Position numbers and translations under genes: made by a program. A DNA stretch of 64,000 nt. Source: Burkholderiales bacterium. Its GTDB lineage: Bacteria; Pseudomonadota; Gammaproteobacteria; Burkholderiales; SG8-39. How positions within the stretch are numbered: position 1 is the stretch's first letter; every line of letters begins with the position of its first letter. Positions 17,044 through 26,790 of the stretch are shown here, piece by piece. Under the pieces are notes generated by a model that had not been told where the DNA came from, did no database searches, and saw nothing but the letters and a program-made list of their open reading frames with translations. The stretch is from assembly GCA_014860445.1 (NCBI GenBank), contig JACZJT010000042.1, forward strand, positions 1 through 64,000, given 5' to 3'.

Positions 17044-18132
17044 ATGAAGTCTTCTATCGCCTCGAAGTTGGAGCAACTCGCGCTGCGCCTGGGCGAGTTG
17101 ACGCGCCTTCTTTCCAGCGAAGACGTGGTGCGCGACATGGATAACTACCGCAAATTGACGCGCGAGCACTCCGAACTCACGCCGCTGGTGGAGCTGTACC
17201 AGTCGTTCAAGCAGGCCGAAGCGGACGCGCAGACAGCGCAGGGAATGCTCTCCGACCCACAGATGAAGGCCTTCGCCGAGGCGGAGATGGGAGAGGCGAA
17301 GGCGCGCATGGCCGCGATCGAAATCGAACTGCAAAAGCTGCTCCTGCCCAAGGATCCCGACGACGAACGCAATACCTTTCTCGAAATTCGCGCAGGCACC
17401 GGAGGCGACGAATCGGCGCTGTTCGCAGGCGATCTGTTCCGCATGTACACGCGCTTTGCCGAGCGCAATCGCTGGCAGGTGGAGCTTATTTCGGAAAGCC
17501 CTTCGGAGATCGGCGGCTATAAAGAGGTGATTGCCAAGATCATCGGCCAGGGCGTGTTTTCCAAGCTCAAATTCGAATCCGGCGGCCACCGTGTGCAGCG
17601 CGTGCCCGCGACTGAGACCCAGGGACGCATCCATACCTCGGCCTGCACGGTCGCCGTAATGCCGGAAGCCGACGAGATCAACGACGTGGTCATCAATCCG
17701 GCGGAAATCCGCGTCGATACGTTTCGCGCGTCGGGTGCTGGCGGACAGCACATCAACAAGACCGATTCCGCCGTGCGCGTGACGCATTTGCCCACTGGCA
17801 TCGTGGTCGAATGCCAGGACGGGCGCTCGCAGCACAAGAACAAGGCACAGGCACTGTCGGTGTTGGCGGCGCGCATCAAGGACAAGCAATTGCGCGAACA
17901 GGCTGCCAAACAGGCGGCGACGCGCAAGAGCCTGATCGGATCGGGCGACCGTTCCGAGCGCATACGCACCTACAATTTTCCGCAGGGCCGCGTCACCGAT
18001 CACCGCACCAATCTGACGCTGTACAAGATCCAGGACATCATGGAGGGCGACCTCGTCGAATTGACCGGCGCGCTCGCTGCCGAGCACCAGGCAGAGCAGC
18101 TCGCCGCGCTGGGCGAGGAAGCCGCGGCCTAA
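17044..18132 (+). CDS. prfA: peptide chain release factor 1
   Basis: A 362-residue class I release factor reading UAA and UAG. The codon-recognition tripeptide Pro-Ala-Thr is at Arg-Val-Pro-Ala-Thr-Glu (about residue 190) and the catalytic Gly-Gly-Gln lies in Ser-Gly-Ala-Gly-Gly-Gln-His (about 233-239); the Gln is the target of PrmC, encoded next. Length matches E. coli RF1 (360). It follows hemA by 27 bases and precedes prmC by 19. Confidence 0.98.
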   Translation: MKSSIASKLEQLALRLGELTRLLSSEDVVRDMDNYRKLTREHSELTPLVELYQSFKQAEADAQTAQGMLSDPQMKAFAEAEMGEAKARMAAIEIELQKLLLPKDPDDERNTFLEIRAGTGGDESALFAGDLFRMYTRFAERNRWQVELISESPSEIGGYKEVIAKIIGQGVFSKLKFESGGHRVQRVPATETQGRIHTSACTVAVMPEADEINDVVINPAEIRVDTFRASGAGGQHINKTDSAVRVTHLPTGIVVECQDGRSQHKNKAQALSVLAARIKDKQLREQAAKQAATRKSLIGSGDRSERIRTYNFPQGRVTDHRTNLTLYKIQDIMEGDLVELTGALAAEHQAEQLAALGEEAAA

Positions 18133-18151
18133 GCTGCGCGCCGATGCGGAC

Positions 18152-18973
18152 GTGACGAACCTGGCGCAACTCCTGGCGCAGAGCGAACTGCCGCTGCTGG
18201 AAGCGCGCATGCTGCTCGAGCGGGTGCTGGGAAAAAACCGCGCCTGGCTGATCGCGCATGCCGATGAAGCCGCCGACGCGGAGGCACAGCAGGCGTTTGC
18301 AGGTTTGGCGCAGCGCCGCCGCGAGGGTGAGCCCATGGCCTACATTCTCGGCGTGCGCGAATTCTACGGCCTCGATTTCGGTATCACGCCGGCAGTGCTG
18401 ATTCCGCGCCCCGAGACGGAACTGCTCGTTGAACTCGCACTCGAGCGCATCCCCGCGAACACGCCGGTGCGCGTACTCGATCTCGGAACCGGCAGCGGCG
18501 TGATCGCCGTCGCGCTGGCGAGAGAGCGCCCGCAGGCGCGCGTGACCGCGGTGGACGTGGATTACGCGGCGCTTACGGTTGCGCGCGCGAACGCCAAGCG
18601 CCACAAGACCACAGTGCGATTTTTCTGCGGTGACTGGTTCGGCGCGCTGGCCGGAGAAAAATTTGACCTCGTCGTTTCCAATCCGCCCTATATCGCCGCG
18701 GAAGATCCGCACCTCGGCATGGGTGATCTGGGTTTCGAGCCGCAGCGCGCCCTGGTGGGCGGGAACGACGGACTGGATTGCATTCGAGTCATCGTCGCCA
18801 AAGCCGGGGCGCATCTGAATCCCGGTGCGTGGCTGCTATTCGAGCACGGATACGACCAGTCCGAAGCCTGCCGCGCACTGCTAGAAGCGCAGTCATTTTG
18901 CGAAGTGCGATCCTGGCCCGATTTCGCCGGCATCCCGCGCGTGAGCGGCGGGTGCATTGCGGGAATGACCTAG
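18152..18973 (+). CDS. prmC: release factor glutamine methyltransferase
   Basis: A 273-residue S-adenosylmethionine enzyme that methylates the Gln of the Gly-Gly-Gln motif in release factors. It has the helical N-terminal substrate domain, the SAM motif Asp-Leu-Gly-Thr-Gly-Ser-Gly (about residue 110) and the catalytic Asn-Pro-Pro-Tyr (about 174-177). Start is GTG at 18152, giving the usual length (E. coli 277). It sits in the hemA-prfA-prmC order found in many proteobacteria. Confidence 0.97.
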   Translation: MTNLAQLLAQSELPLLEARMLLERVLGKNRAWLIAHADEAADAEAQQAFAGLAQRRREGEPMAYILGVREFYGLDFGITPAVLIPRPETELLVELALERIPANTPVRVLDLGTGSGVIAVALARERPQARVTAVDVDYAALTVARANAKRHKTTVRFFCGDWFGALAGEKFDLVVSNPPYIAAEDPHLGMGDLGFEPQRALVGGNDGLDCIRVIVAKAGAHLNPGAWLLFEHGYDQSEACRALLEAQSFCEVRSWPDFAGIPRVSGGCIAGMT

Positions 18974-19017
18974 AATCGCGCCGCGAACTTTACGATCCGA
19001 AACAGGGGAACTCCGAT

Positions 19018-19518
19018 ATGAGCGACAACACTCCGGCGCCGAAGCAGCGCAATACCCTGCCGCCAGGCGTGACACCGCTGAACGAGGCCAAGCAACTCAG
19101 CGGCCTGCAATTCATGCTTGGAATCATGGAAGGCAGATACCCGCCGCCTCCGATTGCGGCAGCGCTCAAGTTCGAATTGGTCGAGGTGGAGTTGGGCCGC
19201 GCGCTGTTCGAAGGCGTGCCCGAGTTCGCCTTTTACAATCCGATCGGCGTCGTGCACGGCGGTTACGCAGCCACGCTGCTTGATTCCTGCATGGGCTGCG
19301 CGGTGCACGCCTCGCTGCCTGCTGGCATGGCCTATACGACGCTGGAATTCAAAATTAATTTTGTGCGTGCGATCACCGACAAGACCGGGCGGGTGCGCGC
19401 CGAGGGGCGGGTGATACATCCGGGCAATCGCGCGGCCACCGCCGAAGGCCATCTCTATGATGCCCAGGGCAAACTGCTTGCTCACGGGACCACGACCTGC
19501 CTCGTCTTTCCGATTTGA
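19018..19518 (+). CDS. PaaI-type hotdog thioesterase
   Basis: A 166-residue hotdog-fold protein. The central helix motif Asn-Pro-Ile-Gly-Val-Val-His-Gly-Gly-Tyr-Ala-Ala-Thr-Leu-Leu-Asp-Ser (about residues 74-90) is the PaaI/YdiI active-site pattern, His-Gly-Gly and the following Asp being typical. Such enzymes hydrolyse acyl-CoA or aryl-CoA thioesters. The first 35 residues are polar and not part of the fold. AGGGGAA precedes the ATG. It lies 44 bases after prmC and may be the last gene of that transcript. Confidence 0.85.
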   Translation: MSDNTPAPKQRNTLPPGVTPLNEAKQLSGLQFMLGIMEGRYPPPPIAAALKFELVEVELGRALFEGVPEFAFYNPIGVVHGGYAATLLDSCMGCAVHASLPAGMAYTTLEFKINFVRAITDKTGRVRAEGRVIHPGNRAATAEGHLYDAQGKLLAHGTTTCLVFPI

Positions 19519-19535
19519 CCATGGCGCGGAACCGG

Positions 19536-19564
19536 TTGACCACGGCGTGACGGGTCGGTAAAAT
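19536..19564 (+). promoter_or_regulatory. sigma-70 promoter of grxD
   Basis: TTGACC (19536-19541) and TAAAAT (19559-19564) are separated by exactly 17 bases and lie 45 bases before the grxD ATG. This is the best two-hexamer match I found in the window. Confidence 0.75.
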
Positions 19565-19608
19565 CCTATTCCGAGGAAATCACTCAAGTATTCGCAAAGG
19601 AGTCGTAG

Positions 19609-19917
19609 ATGGACGCGCAAGAACTGATCAAAGAACAGGTTTCAGGCCATCCGGTGGTGCTCTACATGAAGGGCACGCCGCAGGCGCCGCAGTGCGGTTT
19701 TTCCGCCAACGCAATCGCGATGCTCAATGCCTGCGGGGCGAAGGAAGTGTTCACGGTTGATGTGCTGAAGGACCCCGAGATTCGCCAGGGGATCAAGACC
19801 TACGCCAATTGGCCGACCATTCCCCAGCTCTACGTCAAGGGCGAGTTTGTCGGCGGTTCCGACATCATGGGAGAGATGTACCAGTCCGGAGAGTTGCAAA
19901 AGCTCCTGGGTGCCTGA
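19609..19917 (+). CDS. grxD: monothiol glutaredoxin, CGFS type
   Basis: A 102-residue Grx4/GrxD protein with the Cys-Gly-Phe-Ser active site (Cys29), the glutathione-contacting Trp-Pro-Thr-Ile-Pro-Gln and the Gly-Gly-Ser-Asp-Ile loop. CGFS glutaredoxins bind a shared [2Fe-2S] cluster with glutathione and deliver Fe-S clusters, with BolA as a common partner. An AAGGAG ribosome site and its own promoter precede it. The Fe-S-rich aor enzyme nearby is a plausible client but no specific link is visible. Confidence 0.96.
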   Translation: MDAQELIKEQVSGHPVVLYMKGTPQAPQCGFSANAIAMLNACGAKEVFTVDVLKDPEIRQGIKTYANWPTIPQLYVKGEFVGGSDIMGEMYQSGELQKLLGA

Positions 19918-19997
19918 GGCACGCGCGGACGGTTCGCGGCGCTCGGTCGGGGATTAAAGCGCCGAATTCCCTGATCGACTGAAGCTGATATTCGGCA

Positions 19998-21593
19998 TCA
20001 TGCCGAACGGTCCGCCGGTTGTTCCCGTGGTGCGCTCGCAAGAACCAGGGAATCATAAAACCGAATAGCATCGCCGCCCGCGTTCTTGGCCTGATACATC
20101 GCCGCATCGGCACGCTTGAGAATCTCGTCCCTGCCGACCTTTTGCTCGATAAACAAGACTACGCCGATACTCGCCGTGCAGCGATGTTCGACGCTGGTCT
20201 CCGCTTTGCCTTCATGCTGAATCACGAACTCATAAGGCCTGGCAAGCGCAGCGCGGATTTTTTCGGCGACGATCCTGGCTTGTATGGTGGACTGGGATTT
20301 GTCGGTGTCCAGTTCCGGGAGCATGACGACAAATTCGTCGCCGCTGAAGCGTGCGACTGTGTCCATCTCGCGCACGCAGCTTCTCAGGCGATCCGCCGCC
20401 TCGACCAGAAGCAAATCGCCCACCTTATGCCCGTGGCTGTCATTTAGCACCTTGAGCTTGTCCAGATCCAGGAACATCAGCGCACCATACAGGCCGGTGC
20501 GTTTGCTCGCAGCCATGACCTGGGACAGTCGGTCACCGAGCAGGCGGCGGTTGGGCAACCCGGTGAGTTCGTCATGGAACGCCATAAGATGCACTTGATG
20601 TTCCATTTGTTTGCGCTCGGTGATGTCTTGCGCAATACCGACCGCGCGTACCGCCGTGCCGTCCGCGGCAAACTCCAGCTCGGCTTTTTCGCGGATCCAG
20701 CGCGTCGTGTCGCCGACGACGATCCGGTACTCGTGGTCCAGCTTCTCGCCCTTGAGGGCTCCTTGCCAAGCGCGGGTTACAGCATTCAGGTCTTGCGCAC
20801 AGACCTTTGCCCGGTAGGCGCCATAGGTTTGCACAATGCCACCGGGGACGCCGAAAATCCGGCTAGTCTCCGCGGACAAGCGAATGGCTTGAGTCGCGAG
20901 GTCGCATACCCAGCTGCCTATGCTGGCGACTGCTTGCGCTTGCTGCAGTTCGGACTTATGCGTTTCCAACTCGGCAGCGCGTAGCGCCAGATCGTTGCCT
21001 AGCCTGCTCACTTCCCTTACGCGGTTTTGATACGACTTGACCAGCAGGACGATCAGGAGCGTCGATATCGCGACGACCAGGATTTGAACGATTCCGTGCA
21101 TGGTCGACGGCGTGGGCGGAGCGGCTGGAAGAATTGCCCAGGAATCGGCCACCTCGAAGCCGATGATGGCGCTCACGGTAAGCGCGGCCGCGACCAGCGC
21201 GGTGCGCGTACTGATCAGCCAACCGATCAGAATGATGCTGGTCGGGTAGGCGATGATGATCGGCGTGCGCACACCGCCATTGAACATCGATATTCCGGTA
21301 ATGGTCAGCCAGACACCGACTGCCAGCATATAGACGGCGGGCCGCCACCCGCCACATGCGAGAACCAGCCAGGTCGTCAGCGCCATCAGGAACATCGCTA
21401 TTGGGCCGTAGTAGCGTGCTGTCTGATCCGGCGTGAAGACGTGGATGACGAGCATGAACACCGCGGAACCAACCAGCAGAAAGGCGATCGCATACTTTAT
21501 AAAAGCGTGCGACGGTTCCCAGAATTGCGGGTTCTCTGTATTGTCCTCCTCAAGACGGGAAACGCCGGTCAGTGGGGAGTGGTCGCTGTTCAT
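19998..21593 (-). CDS. membrane-bound PAS-GGDEF diguanylate cyclase
   Basis: A 531-residue protein. Residues about 30-190 form six or so membrane helices (MASE-like sensor), followed by a short coiled coil, a PAS/PAC domain (about 225-340, ending in Asp-Ile-Thr-Glu-Arg-Lys) and a GGDEF domain. The active loop reads Ser-Gly-Asp-Glu-Phe, a common active variant, and the product-inhibition site Arg-x-x-Asp lies five residues before it, so the enzyme should make cyclic di-GMP and be feedback-inhibited. There is no EAL domain. The ATG at 21593 precedes the first helix; a longer frame to 21845 is non-coding. It converges on grxD. Confidence 0.9.
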   Translation of the reverse strand: MNSDHSPLTGVSRLEEDNTENPQFWEPSHAFIKYAIAFLLVGSAVFMLVIHVFTPDQTARYYGPIAMFLMALTTWLVLACGGWRPAVYMLAVGVWLTITGISMFNGGVRTPIIIAYPTSIILIGWLISTRTALVAAALTVSAIIGFEVADSWAILPAAPPTPSTMHGIVQILVVAISTLLIVLLVKSYQNRVREVSRLGNDLALRAAELETHKSELQQAQAVASIGSWVCDLATQAIRLSAETSRIFGVPGGIVQTYGAYRAKVCAQDLNAVTRAWQGALKGEKLDHEYRIVVGDTTRWIREKAELEFAADGTAVRAVGIAQDITERKQMEHQVHLMAFHDELTGLPNRRLLGDRLSQVMAASKRTGLYGALMFLDLDKLKVLNDSHGHKVGDLLLVEAADRLRSCVREMDTVARFSGDEFVVMLPELDTDKSQSTIQARIVAEKIRAALARPYEFVIQHEGKAETSVEHRCTASIGVVLFIEQKVGRDEILKRADAAMYQAKNAGGDAIRFYDSLVLASAPREQPADRSA

Positions 21594-21835
21594 CTCTGGA
21601 ATGATGGAGGGTTTACGCGGCAGGAACTCGGGGTTGGTGCGATCAGGATACGCGCAAGTCTTGCCTGCTTCAACAGAAGCGACCGACCCGGCCCGCACCC
21701 TTGGGCGTGGGTGATCGCTGGCCCGCGACCGACAGCGTAGGCGGGGAGTGATGTGGTAACCTGCGCCTGCCCGCGCTTCGCAGTCGCCGCGCTGTTTATT
21801 GTGTCCGTGATGCCGCGGTCCCGTCTCGATTGTCA

Positions 21836-22918
21836 ATGTCTGCAAATACCATGCTCACCAAAATCTCCGACCTCCATATCGCGCGCGAAGATCTGCTGCC
21901 CGCGCCGCGCGAACTGCACGTCGATCTGCCGGCAGGCGAGGCCGAAGCTGCGTTCGTGGCAGCGGCCCGCGATGCCGTGAAGACGATCCTGCGCGGTGCC
22001 GACGACCGCTTGCTCGTGATCGTGGGCCCCTGTTCGATACACGACTCCGATGCAGCCATCGAGTATGCGCAGCGGCTGCATGATTGCTCGCCCGGTGTGG
22101 CCGACGCGCTGAGCCTGGTGATGCGTGTCTATTTCGAGAAACCCAGGACGCGCATGGGATGGAAGGGCCTGATCTATGACCCCGACCTCGACGGCAAGGG
22201 AGACATCGGCGAGGGATTGCGGCGCGCCCGACGCATCCTCCTGGCCTGCGCACGCATGGGCGTTCCCGCTGCATCCGAAATTCTGGACCTGGTGACGCCG
22301 CAGTATTACGCTGAGCTGCTCACTTGGGGCGCGATCGGCGCGCGTACCGTGGAAAGCCCGCTGCACCGGCAGATGGCTTCCGCGCTTTCGGCGCCGGTAG
22401 GATTCAAGAACGCCACCGACGGCAGCGTGCAGACTGCGGTGGACGCCATTCTGGTTGCGGCGCAATCGCACACCTTTCCGTCCATTTCATCCGATGGCAG
22501 GGCGATCATCGTGGCGACCACCGGTAATCCGCATGGACATCTCATCTTGCGTGGTTCGGACAATGCGCCGAATTACGATGCCGTCAGTGTGAGCGATGCT
22601 GCTGCCGCGCTTGCGATGGCCGGATTGCCGCCGCGCATGATCGTCGATTGCAGCCACGGCAACAGCGGCAAGGACTATCGCAAGCAGCCCGACGTCGCGG
22701 CCTGCCTGGCGGATCAGATCGCCGGCGGCTCAGGCGCAATCTGTGGGGTGATGCTGGAAAGCAATCTGGTCGAAGGCAAGCAGGCAATTACGGATGGGCG
22801 CAACAATCTGAACTATGGCCAGAGCGTCACCGACGCCTGCATCGGCTGGGACGATACAACGGCCGTGCTAGAGCGCCTGGCCGACGCGGTCAGGCTGCGG
22901 AGGAAGCGCTCGACTTAG
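21836..22918 (+). CDS. 3-deoxy-7-phosphoheptulonate (DAHP) synthase, class I
   Basis: A 360-residue aldolase joining phosphoenolpyruvate and erythrose-4-phosphate, first step of the shikimate pathway. The family motifs Gly-Pro-Cys-Ser-Ile-His-Asp (about residue 63), Val-Tyr-Phe-Glu-Lys-Pro-Arg-Thr, Gly-Phe-Lys-Asn, Asp-Cys-Ser-His-Gly-Asn and Gly-x-Met-x-Glu-Ser are all present. It is the AroF/AroG/AroH type; which amino acid inhibits it cannot be read from motifs alone. The ATG at 21836 is used; a second at 21851 gives a protein five residues shorter. No clear ribosome site is seen. It is divergent from the GGDEF gene with a 242-bp spacer. Confidence 0.93.
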   Translation: MSANTMLTKISDLHIAREDLLPAPRELHVDLPAGEAEAAFVAAARDAVKTILRGADDRLLVIVGPCSIHDSDAAIEYAQRLHDCSPGVADALSLVMRVYFEKPRTRMGWKGLIYDPDLDGKGDIGEGLRRARRILLACARMGVPAASEILDLVTPQYYAELLTWGAIGARTVESPLHRQMASALSAPVGFKNATDGSVQTAVDAILVAAQSHTFPSISSDGRAIIVATTGNPHGHLILRGSDNAPNYDAVSVSDAAAALAMAGLPPRMIVDCSHGNSGKDYRKQPDVAACLADQIAGGSGAICGVMLESNLVEGKQAITDGRNNLNYGQSVTDACIGWDDTTAVLERLADAVRLRRKRST

Positions 22919-23012
22919 ATTGCAAATCGGCCGGAGAACAAAGTGGGGCGCGCGTTTCGGCCAAATCCCCAGTCTCGTGCCCTAGCTGTGGGCGAGTCCT
23001 GCGTGGACGCGA

Positions 23013-24290
23013 TCAGACGCCGATCAGGCGGGTGTTGGACAGCGACAGGCGCTCCACCAGTATCGCCATGAAGGCGCGATCGAATTTGTGCCGGCAGACA
23101 TCCGATGCCCGGTCCAGGTCTTGGTTGTGTATGGTTATGACGCGCGACTCGGACAGGGCGACGACGTCGGCGCTGCGCACGCTACCGGACTCCCTGGAAA
23201 CATAGGCCATTTCGCCGAAGCATTCGCCGGTGCTGAGTATATTGAGCAGTTTGCCCTGCTTGATCACCTTCACCTCACCTGAAGCGAGCAGACAGAAGAA
23301 ATCGCCCGTCTGCCCTTCGAACATCAGCACCTTGCCGGGTTTGCAATATTCCCAGCCGCTGATGCGCATCACTTCCCAAAGTTCGGCGTCGCTGAAATGT
23401 GCGAAGAAAGGCAGTCCACGCAGGATGTTGAATTTCTCGCTGTCGGCAAAATCCTCTTTTTTCTGCGCCGACTGTTCGCTGCTGATCACTGCCGACAGGT
23501 CGTCGGAGAACTCGTCCCAGTCCTGGTAGCGTTGCTCGAGTTCCTTTTGCATCGCTTTGTGCACGATCCGGTCCAGCGCCGGCGGGATGTCCGGCCTCAG
23601 GCTGGAGGGCGGCTGGGGTTCGACGTTGGTGATCTGATACATCATGCTGAAATTGTTGCTTGCCTGGAATGGCAGCTGTCCGGTGAGCAGCTGGTACATC
23701 ACCACGCCCAGCGAATAGATGTCCGTATGCAGCGTGAGCGGATGCTCCTTGATCTGCTGCGGTGACATGTAGGCGGGCGAGCCGATGCCGCTCACTTGGG
23801 TGACCATGCTGGTGGTGATCAGCGCCGACCCGAAGTCGGAAATCTTGATATTCGTCTCGCCGTGCAGCAGTATGTTAGCCGGTTTGATGTCGCGATGGAC
23901 CACGCCTTCCTGATTGGCAAAATCTAGGGCGCGGGTGCATTTGAAAATGATCTCCACGATCTTGTTCAGCGGCAGCAGCGCTTCGGGATTGCAGTGCGGC
24001 TCCAGCGTGCCGCCGTCCACGTATTCCATGACGACGTAGCTGATCCCCTCGTCCACCACCGCATCGTAGATCTGCACGACGTGCGGATGCGAAAGCTTGC
24101 CGGCTAGCGAGGCCTCGGTGATGAACAGCTTGCGGAACAGATTGCGGTTTTCGTCGTCCGTGAGCGAGTCCGGAAACACCACCTTGATCGCGACCTCGCG
24201 GTTGGCAAACGGGTCCCGGCACAAATACACCTCGCTCGTGGCGCCTTCCCCCAGCTTTCTCACGACCTGGTACTTGCCGATTTTTTCCAT
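23013..24290 (-). CDS. Ser/Thr protein kinase with C-terminal cyclic-nucleotide-binding domain
   Basis: A 425-residue soluble protein. The kinase domain (about 5-270) has Gly-Glu-Gly-Ala-Thr-Ser-Glu-Val, Lys36 in Val-Ala-Ile-Lys, His-Arg-Asp-Ile-Lys-Pro-Ala-Asn with catalytic Asp134, and Asp152-Phe-Gly, so it looks active. Residues about 295-425 form a CNB domain with the phosphate-binding cassette Phe-Gly-Glu-Met-Ala-Tyr-x9-Arg-Ser-Ala. No membrane helix or PASTA repeats. Bacterial kinases of this type usually carry extracellular sensors, so an attached CNB domain is unusual and suggests control by cAMP or another nucleotide. It lies 6 bases downstream of argH's end on the same strand and may be co-transcribed with it. 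Substrate is unknown. Confidence 0.92.
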   Translation of the reverse strand: MEKIGKYQVVRKLGEGATSEVYLCRDPFANREVAIKVVFPDSLTDDENRNLFRKLFITEASLAGKLSHPHVVQIYDAVVDEGISYVVMEYVDGGTLEPHCNPEALLPLNKIVEIIFKCTRALDFANQEGVVHRDIKPANILLHGETNIKISDFGSALITTSMVTQVSGIGSPAYMSPQQIKEHPLTLHTDIYSLGVVMYQLLTGQLPFQASNNFSMMYQITNVEPQPPSSLRPDIPPALDRIVHKAMQKELEQRYQDWDEFSDDLSAVISSEQSAQKKEDFADSEKFNILRGLPFFAHFSDAELWEVMRISGWEYCKPGKVLMFEGQTGDFFCLLASGEVKVIKQGKLLNILSTGECFGEMAYVSRESGSVRSADVVALSESRVITIHNQDLDRASDVCRHKFDRAFMAILVERLSLSNTRLIGV

Positions 24291-24296
24291 TGCCGG

Positions 24297-25700
24297 TTAC
24301 TTCAGCGCTTTGCGCGCGCGTTTCGCCGCGGCGCGCACGCGCTTGGGCGCGGTGCCACCGGCGTGATCGCGGCTGGCGAGCGAACCCTCCAGGGTCAGGA
24401 CTTCGAATACGTCGGCGCCGACCAGCGGCGAGAACTGTTGCAGTTCGGCCAATCCAAGCGCGGCGAGATCGCAGCCGCGTTTATCGGCAGCGCGCACCGC
24501 GCGCGCCACCGCTTCGTGCGCATCGCGAAACGGCAGGCCTTTTTTTACCAGATAATCGGCGAGGTCGGTCGCGGTCGCATGGCCCTCGAGGGCGGCTGCG
24601 CGCATCGCGGCCGTGTCCACTTCAATGCCGGCCACCATTTCGGCGAAAATCGCCAGCGTGTCGACGAGCGTGTCGACGGTGTCGAACAGCGGCTCCTTGT
24701 CCTCCTGGTTATCCTTGTTGTAGGCAAGGGGCTGCGCTTTCATCAGCATCAGCAGTGCCATCAGGTGGCCGGCGACGCGTCCGGTCTTGCCGCGCGCGAG
24801 TTCGGGCACGTCCGGGTTTTTCTTTTGCGGCATGATCGACGACCCGGTGCAGAAGCGGTCGGGCAGGCGGATAAAGCCATAGCGCGGGCTCATCCACAGC
24901 ACCAGTTCCTCCGACAGCCGCGAAATATGGGTCATGACCAGCGCGGCGGCGGCGCAGAACTCGATGGCGAAGTCGCGATCGGACACCGCATCCAGCGAAT
25001 TGGCGCATACGCCGTCGAAGCCCAGTTCCTTTGCCACCAGGTCGCGATCGATCGGGTAGGAGGTTCCGGCAAGCGCGGCTGCGCCCAGTGGCAGGCGGTT
25101 CACGCGCTTGCGGCAATCGGCGAGCCGCTCGCGGTCGCGCGCAAACATTTCGAAATAAGCCATCAGATGGTGGCCGAAAGTCACCGGCTGCGCCACTTGC
25201 AAATGGGTGAAGCCAGGCATCACCGTGCCCGCGTGGCGCTCGGCCAGATCGATGAGGCTCTTGTGCAGCGCGACCAGCTGCGCGTCGATCGCGTCGATCG
25301 CGTCGCGCAGCCAAAGACGCACGTCAGTTGCCACCTGGTCGTTGCGCGAGCGCGCGGTGTGCAGGCGCTTGCCGGCGTCGCCTGCGAGCGCGGTCAGGCG
25401 GCGTTCGATGTTGAGGTGCACGTCTTCGCTTGCAAGCGACCATTTGAACTTGCCGCTGCGCAATTCCGCCAGGATGGTGCGCATGCCCGCTTCGATTGCG
25501 GCAAGGTCGGTTTTGGAGATTACCTTGCAGACGGCGAGCATGCGCGCATGCGCGAGCGAGCCGCGCACGTCATGCTCGGCCAGGCGTTTGTCGAACGTAA
25601 CCGAGGCGGTGTAGCGTTGCACCCGCTCACTTACCGGCTCTGCAAAACGTCCCGACCAGGCGGCACGGCTGTTTGGTTTCTTTTGTGTGTTCTTGCTCAT
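24297..25700 (-). CDS. argH: argininosuccinate lyase
   Basis: A 467-residue enzyme splitting argininosuccinate into arginine and fumarate. The superfamily signature [12 protein letters not shown] with the catalytic Ser is present (about residue 285), together with Ser-Glu-Asp-Val-His and His-Thr-Ala-Arg-Ser-Arg-Asn-Asp-Gln. Length fits the family (about 460). It is divergent from the algZ-like gene, the usual arrangement in Betaproteobacteria. The first 15 residues are Lys/Arg-rich and poorly conserved. Confidence 0.97.
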   Translation of the reverse strand: MSKNTQKKPNSRAAWSGRFAEPVSERVQRYTASVTFDKRLAEHDVRGSLAHARMLAVCKVISKTDLAAIEAGMRTILAELRSGKFKWSLASEDVHLNIERRLTALAGDAGKRLHTARSRNDQVATDVRLWLRDAIDAIDAQLVALHKSLIDLAERHAGTVMPGFTHLQVAQPVTFGHHLMAYFEMFARDRERLADCRKRVNRLPLGAAALAGTSYPIDRDLVAKELGFDGVCANSLDAVSDRDFAIEFCAAAALVMTHISRLSEELVLWMSPRYGFIRLPDRFCTGSSIMPQKKNPDVPELARGKTGRVAGHLMALLMLMKAQPLAYNKDNQEDKEPLFDTVDTLVDTLAIFAEMVAGIEVDTAAMRAAALEGHATATDLADYLVKKGLPFRDAHEAVARAVRAADKRGCDLAALGLAELQQFSPLVGADVFEVLTLEGSLASRDHAGGTAPKRVRAAAKRARKALK

Positions 25701-25776
25701 TGCGCTGAATGCAGTCAGAATCGAAATGGATTTGGTGCTTGCGCGCCAATTGATTTACATTTTCAACAGTTTACAC

Positions 25777-26790
25777 GTGCCAAGTATAGAGCAAAACACG
25801 CCCTCCGACTCCCTGCCCGATTTTCGCAATATGGGCGTCGCCGTGCGCATCCTGCTGCTGGGCAATATCGCCGGCTTCACCGCCGCGTTGATCCAGTCCC
25901 GTGACACGATACAGTTTGCCCAGAAAATTGCGGAGATCGCCGCCCTGATTGAACCGGTGCTGCTCTTGTCGCTGGTGTCCTTGTATGCCTTGTCGACGTG
26001 GCTTTCGCGCAGGCGCTACGCGGTGGGCATCACGCTGGTCATGCTGCTGGTCGCGGTCTGGACCACGCTGGTGCTCAAGCTGGACCTAATCTCCGACGAC
26101 GCAGCGACGTCCTTCGGCCTGTGGCGTGCCTGGGTCCTGTGCGCCATGCTGACGGCATTCGTCATTGCGTACTTCTACTGGCGCAGGCGCGCGTATTCGC
26201 CGGCATTGACCGATGCACGCTTGCAGGCGCTGCAGGCGCGCATCCGGCCGCATTTTCTGTTTAACAGCATCAACGCCGTTCTTTCCCTCATGCGCAGCGA
26301 GCCGAAGCGCGCGGAAGACGCGCTGGAAGATCTCGCGGAGCTGTTTCGCGCCCTGATGCAGGACAACCGGCAGCTGAGCACCATGGCCGACGAACTGGCG
26401 CTGTGCCGCCAATACATCAACCTCGAGCAACTGCGCCTGGGCGAGCGGCTGTGTGTCGACTGGGACATCGAATCCATGCCTGGCGACGCACTGGTCCCGC
26501 AGCTGCTGCTGCAGCCGCTGGTGGAAAATGCGATCTACCACGGGATCGAGCCCGGCATGGACCCGGGTACCGTGCGCATTCAAATTGCCGGCGATAGAAA
26601 GCAACTGCGCCTGCTGCTCACCAATCCGTATCACCCCGATTATCAGCACCGCGCCGGCAACCGCATGGCGCTCGAGAACATCCGCGAACGCCTGGCGCTG
26701 CATTTCGATGTCGAAGCGAGCCTCGCCACACAGGTCGTGGGCGAGCGGTTCGAGATCCGTATCGTGCTGCCTTACCGGAGGCGGGAGTGA
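25777..26790 (+). CDS. LytS/AlgZ-type sensor histidine kinase
   Basis: About 337 residues. Four helices (about residues 20-150) are followed by the His_kinase box Arg-Pro-His-Phe-Leu-Phe-Asn (phospho-acceptor His) and an ATP-binding domain with Gln-Pro-Leu-Val-Glu-Asn-Ala-Ile. This is the five-to-six-helix LytS family that pairs with LytTR regulators; the neighbour is one. In P. aeruginosa the homologous FimS/AlgZ-AlgR pair, also next to argH and hemC, controls alginate and type IV pili; targets here are unknown. The start is uncertain: GTG 25777 fits homologue length, ATG 25726 would add 17 residues, and neither has a good ribosome site. Confidence 0.88.
   Translation: MPSIEQNTPSDSLPDFRNMGVAVRILLLGNIAGFTAALIQSRDTIQFAQKIAEIAALIEPVLLLSLVSLYALSTWLSRRRYAVGITLVMLLVAVWTTLVLKLDLISDDAATSFGLWRAWVLCAMLTAFVIAYFYWRRRAYSPALTDARLQALQARIRPHFLFNSINAVLSLMRSEPKRAEDALEDLAELFRALMQDNRQLSTMADELALCRQYINLEQLRLGERLCVDWDIESMPGDALVPQLLLQPLVENAIYHGIEPGMDPGTVRIQIAGDRKQLRLLLTNPYHPDYQHRAGNRMALENIRERLALHFDVEASLATQVVGERFEIRIVLPYRRRE

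Noticed and set aside
17571-17590. A GTTCGAATCC-like stretch as in the T arm of tRNA
   Set aside because: It is inside the prfA coding region and no cloverleaf can be drawn around it.
15904-18336. An 810-codon open frame on the minus strand over hemA, prfA and prmC
   Set aside because: It is antisense to three well-recognised genes and its composition (His, Arg and Leu-rich, no motif) is that of a GC-rich shadow frame.
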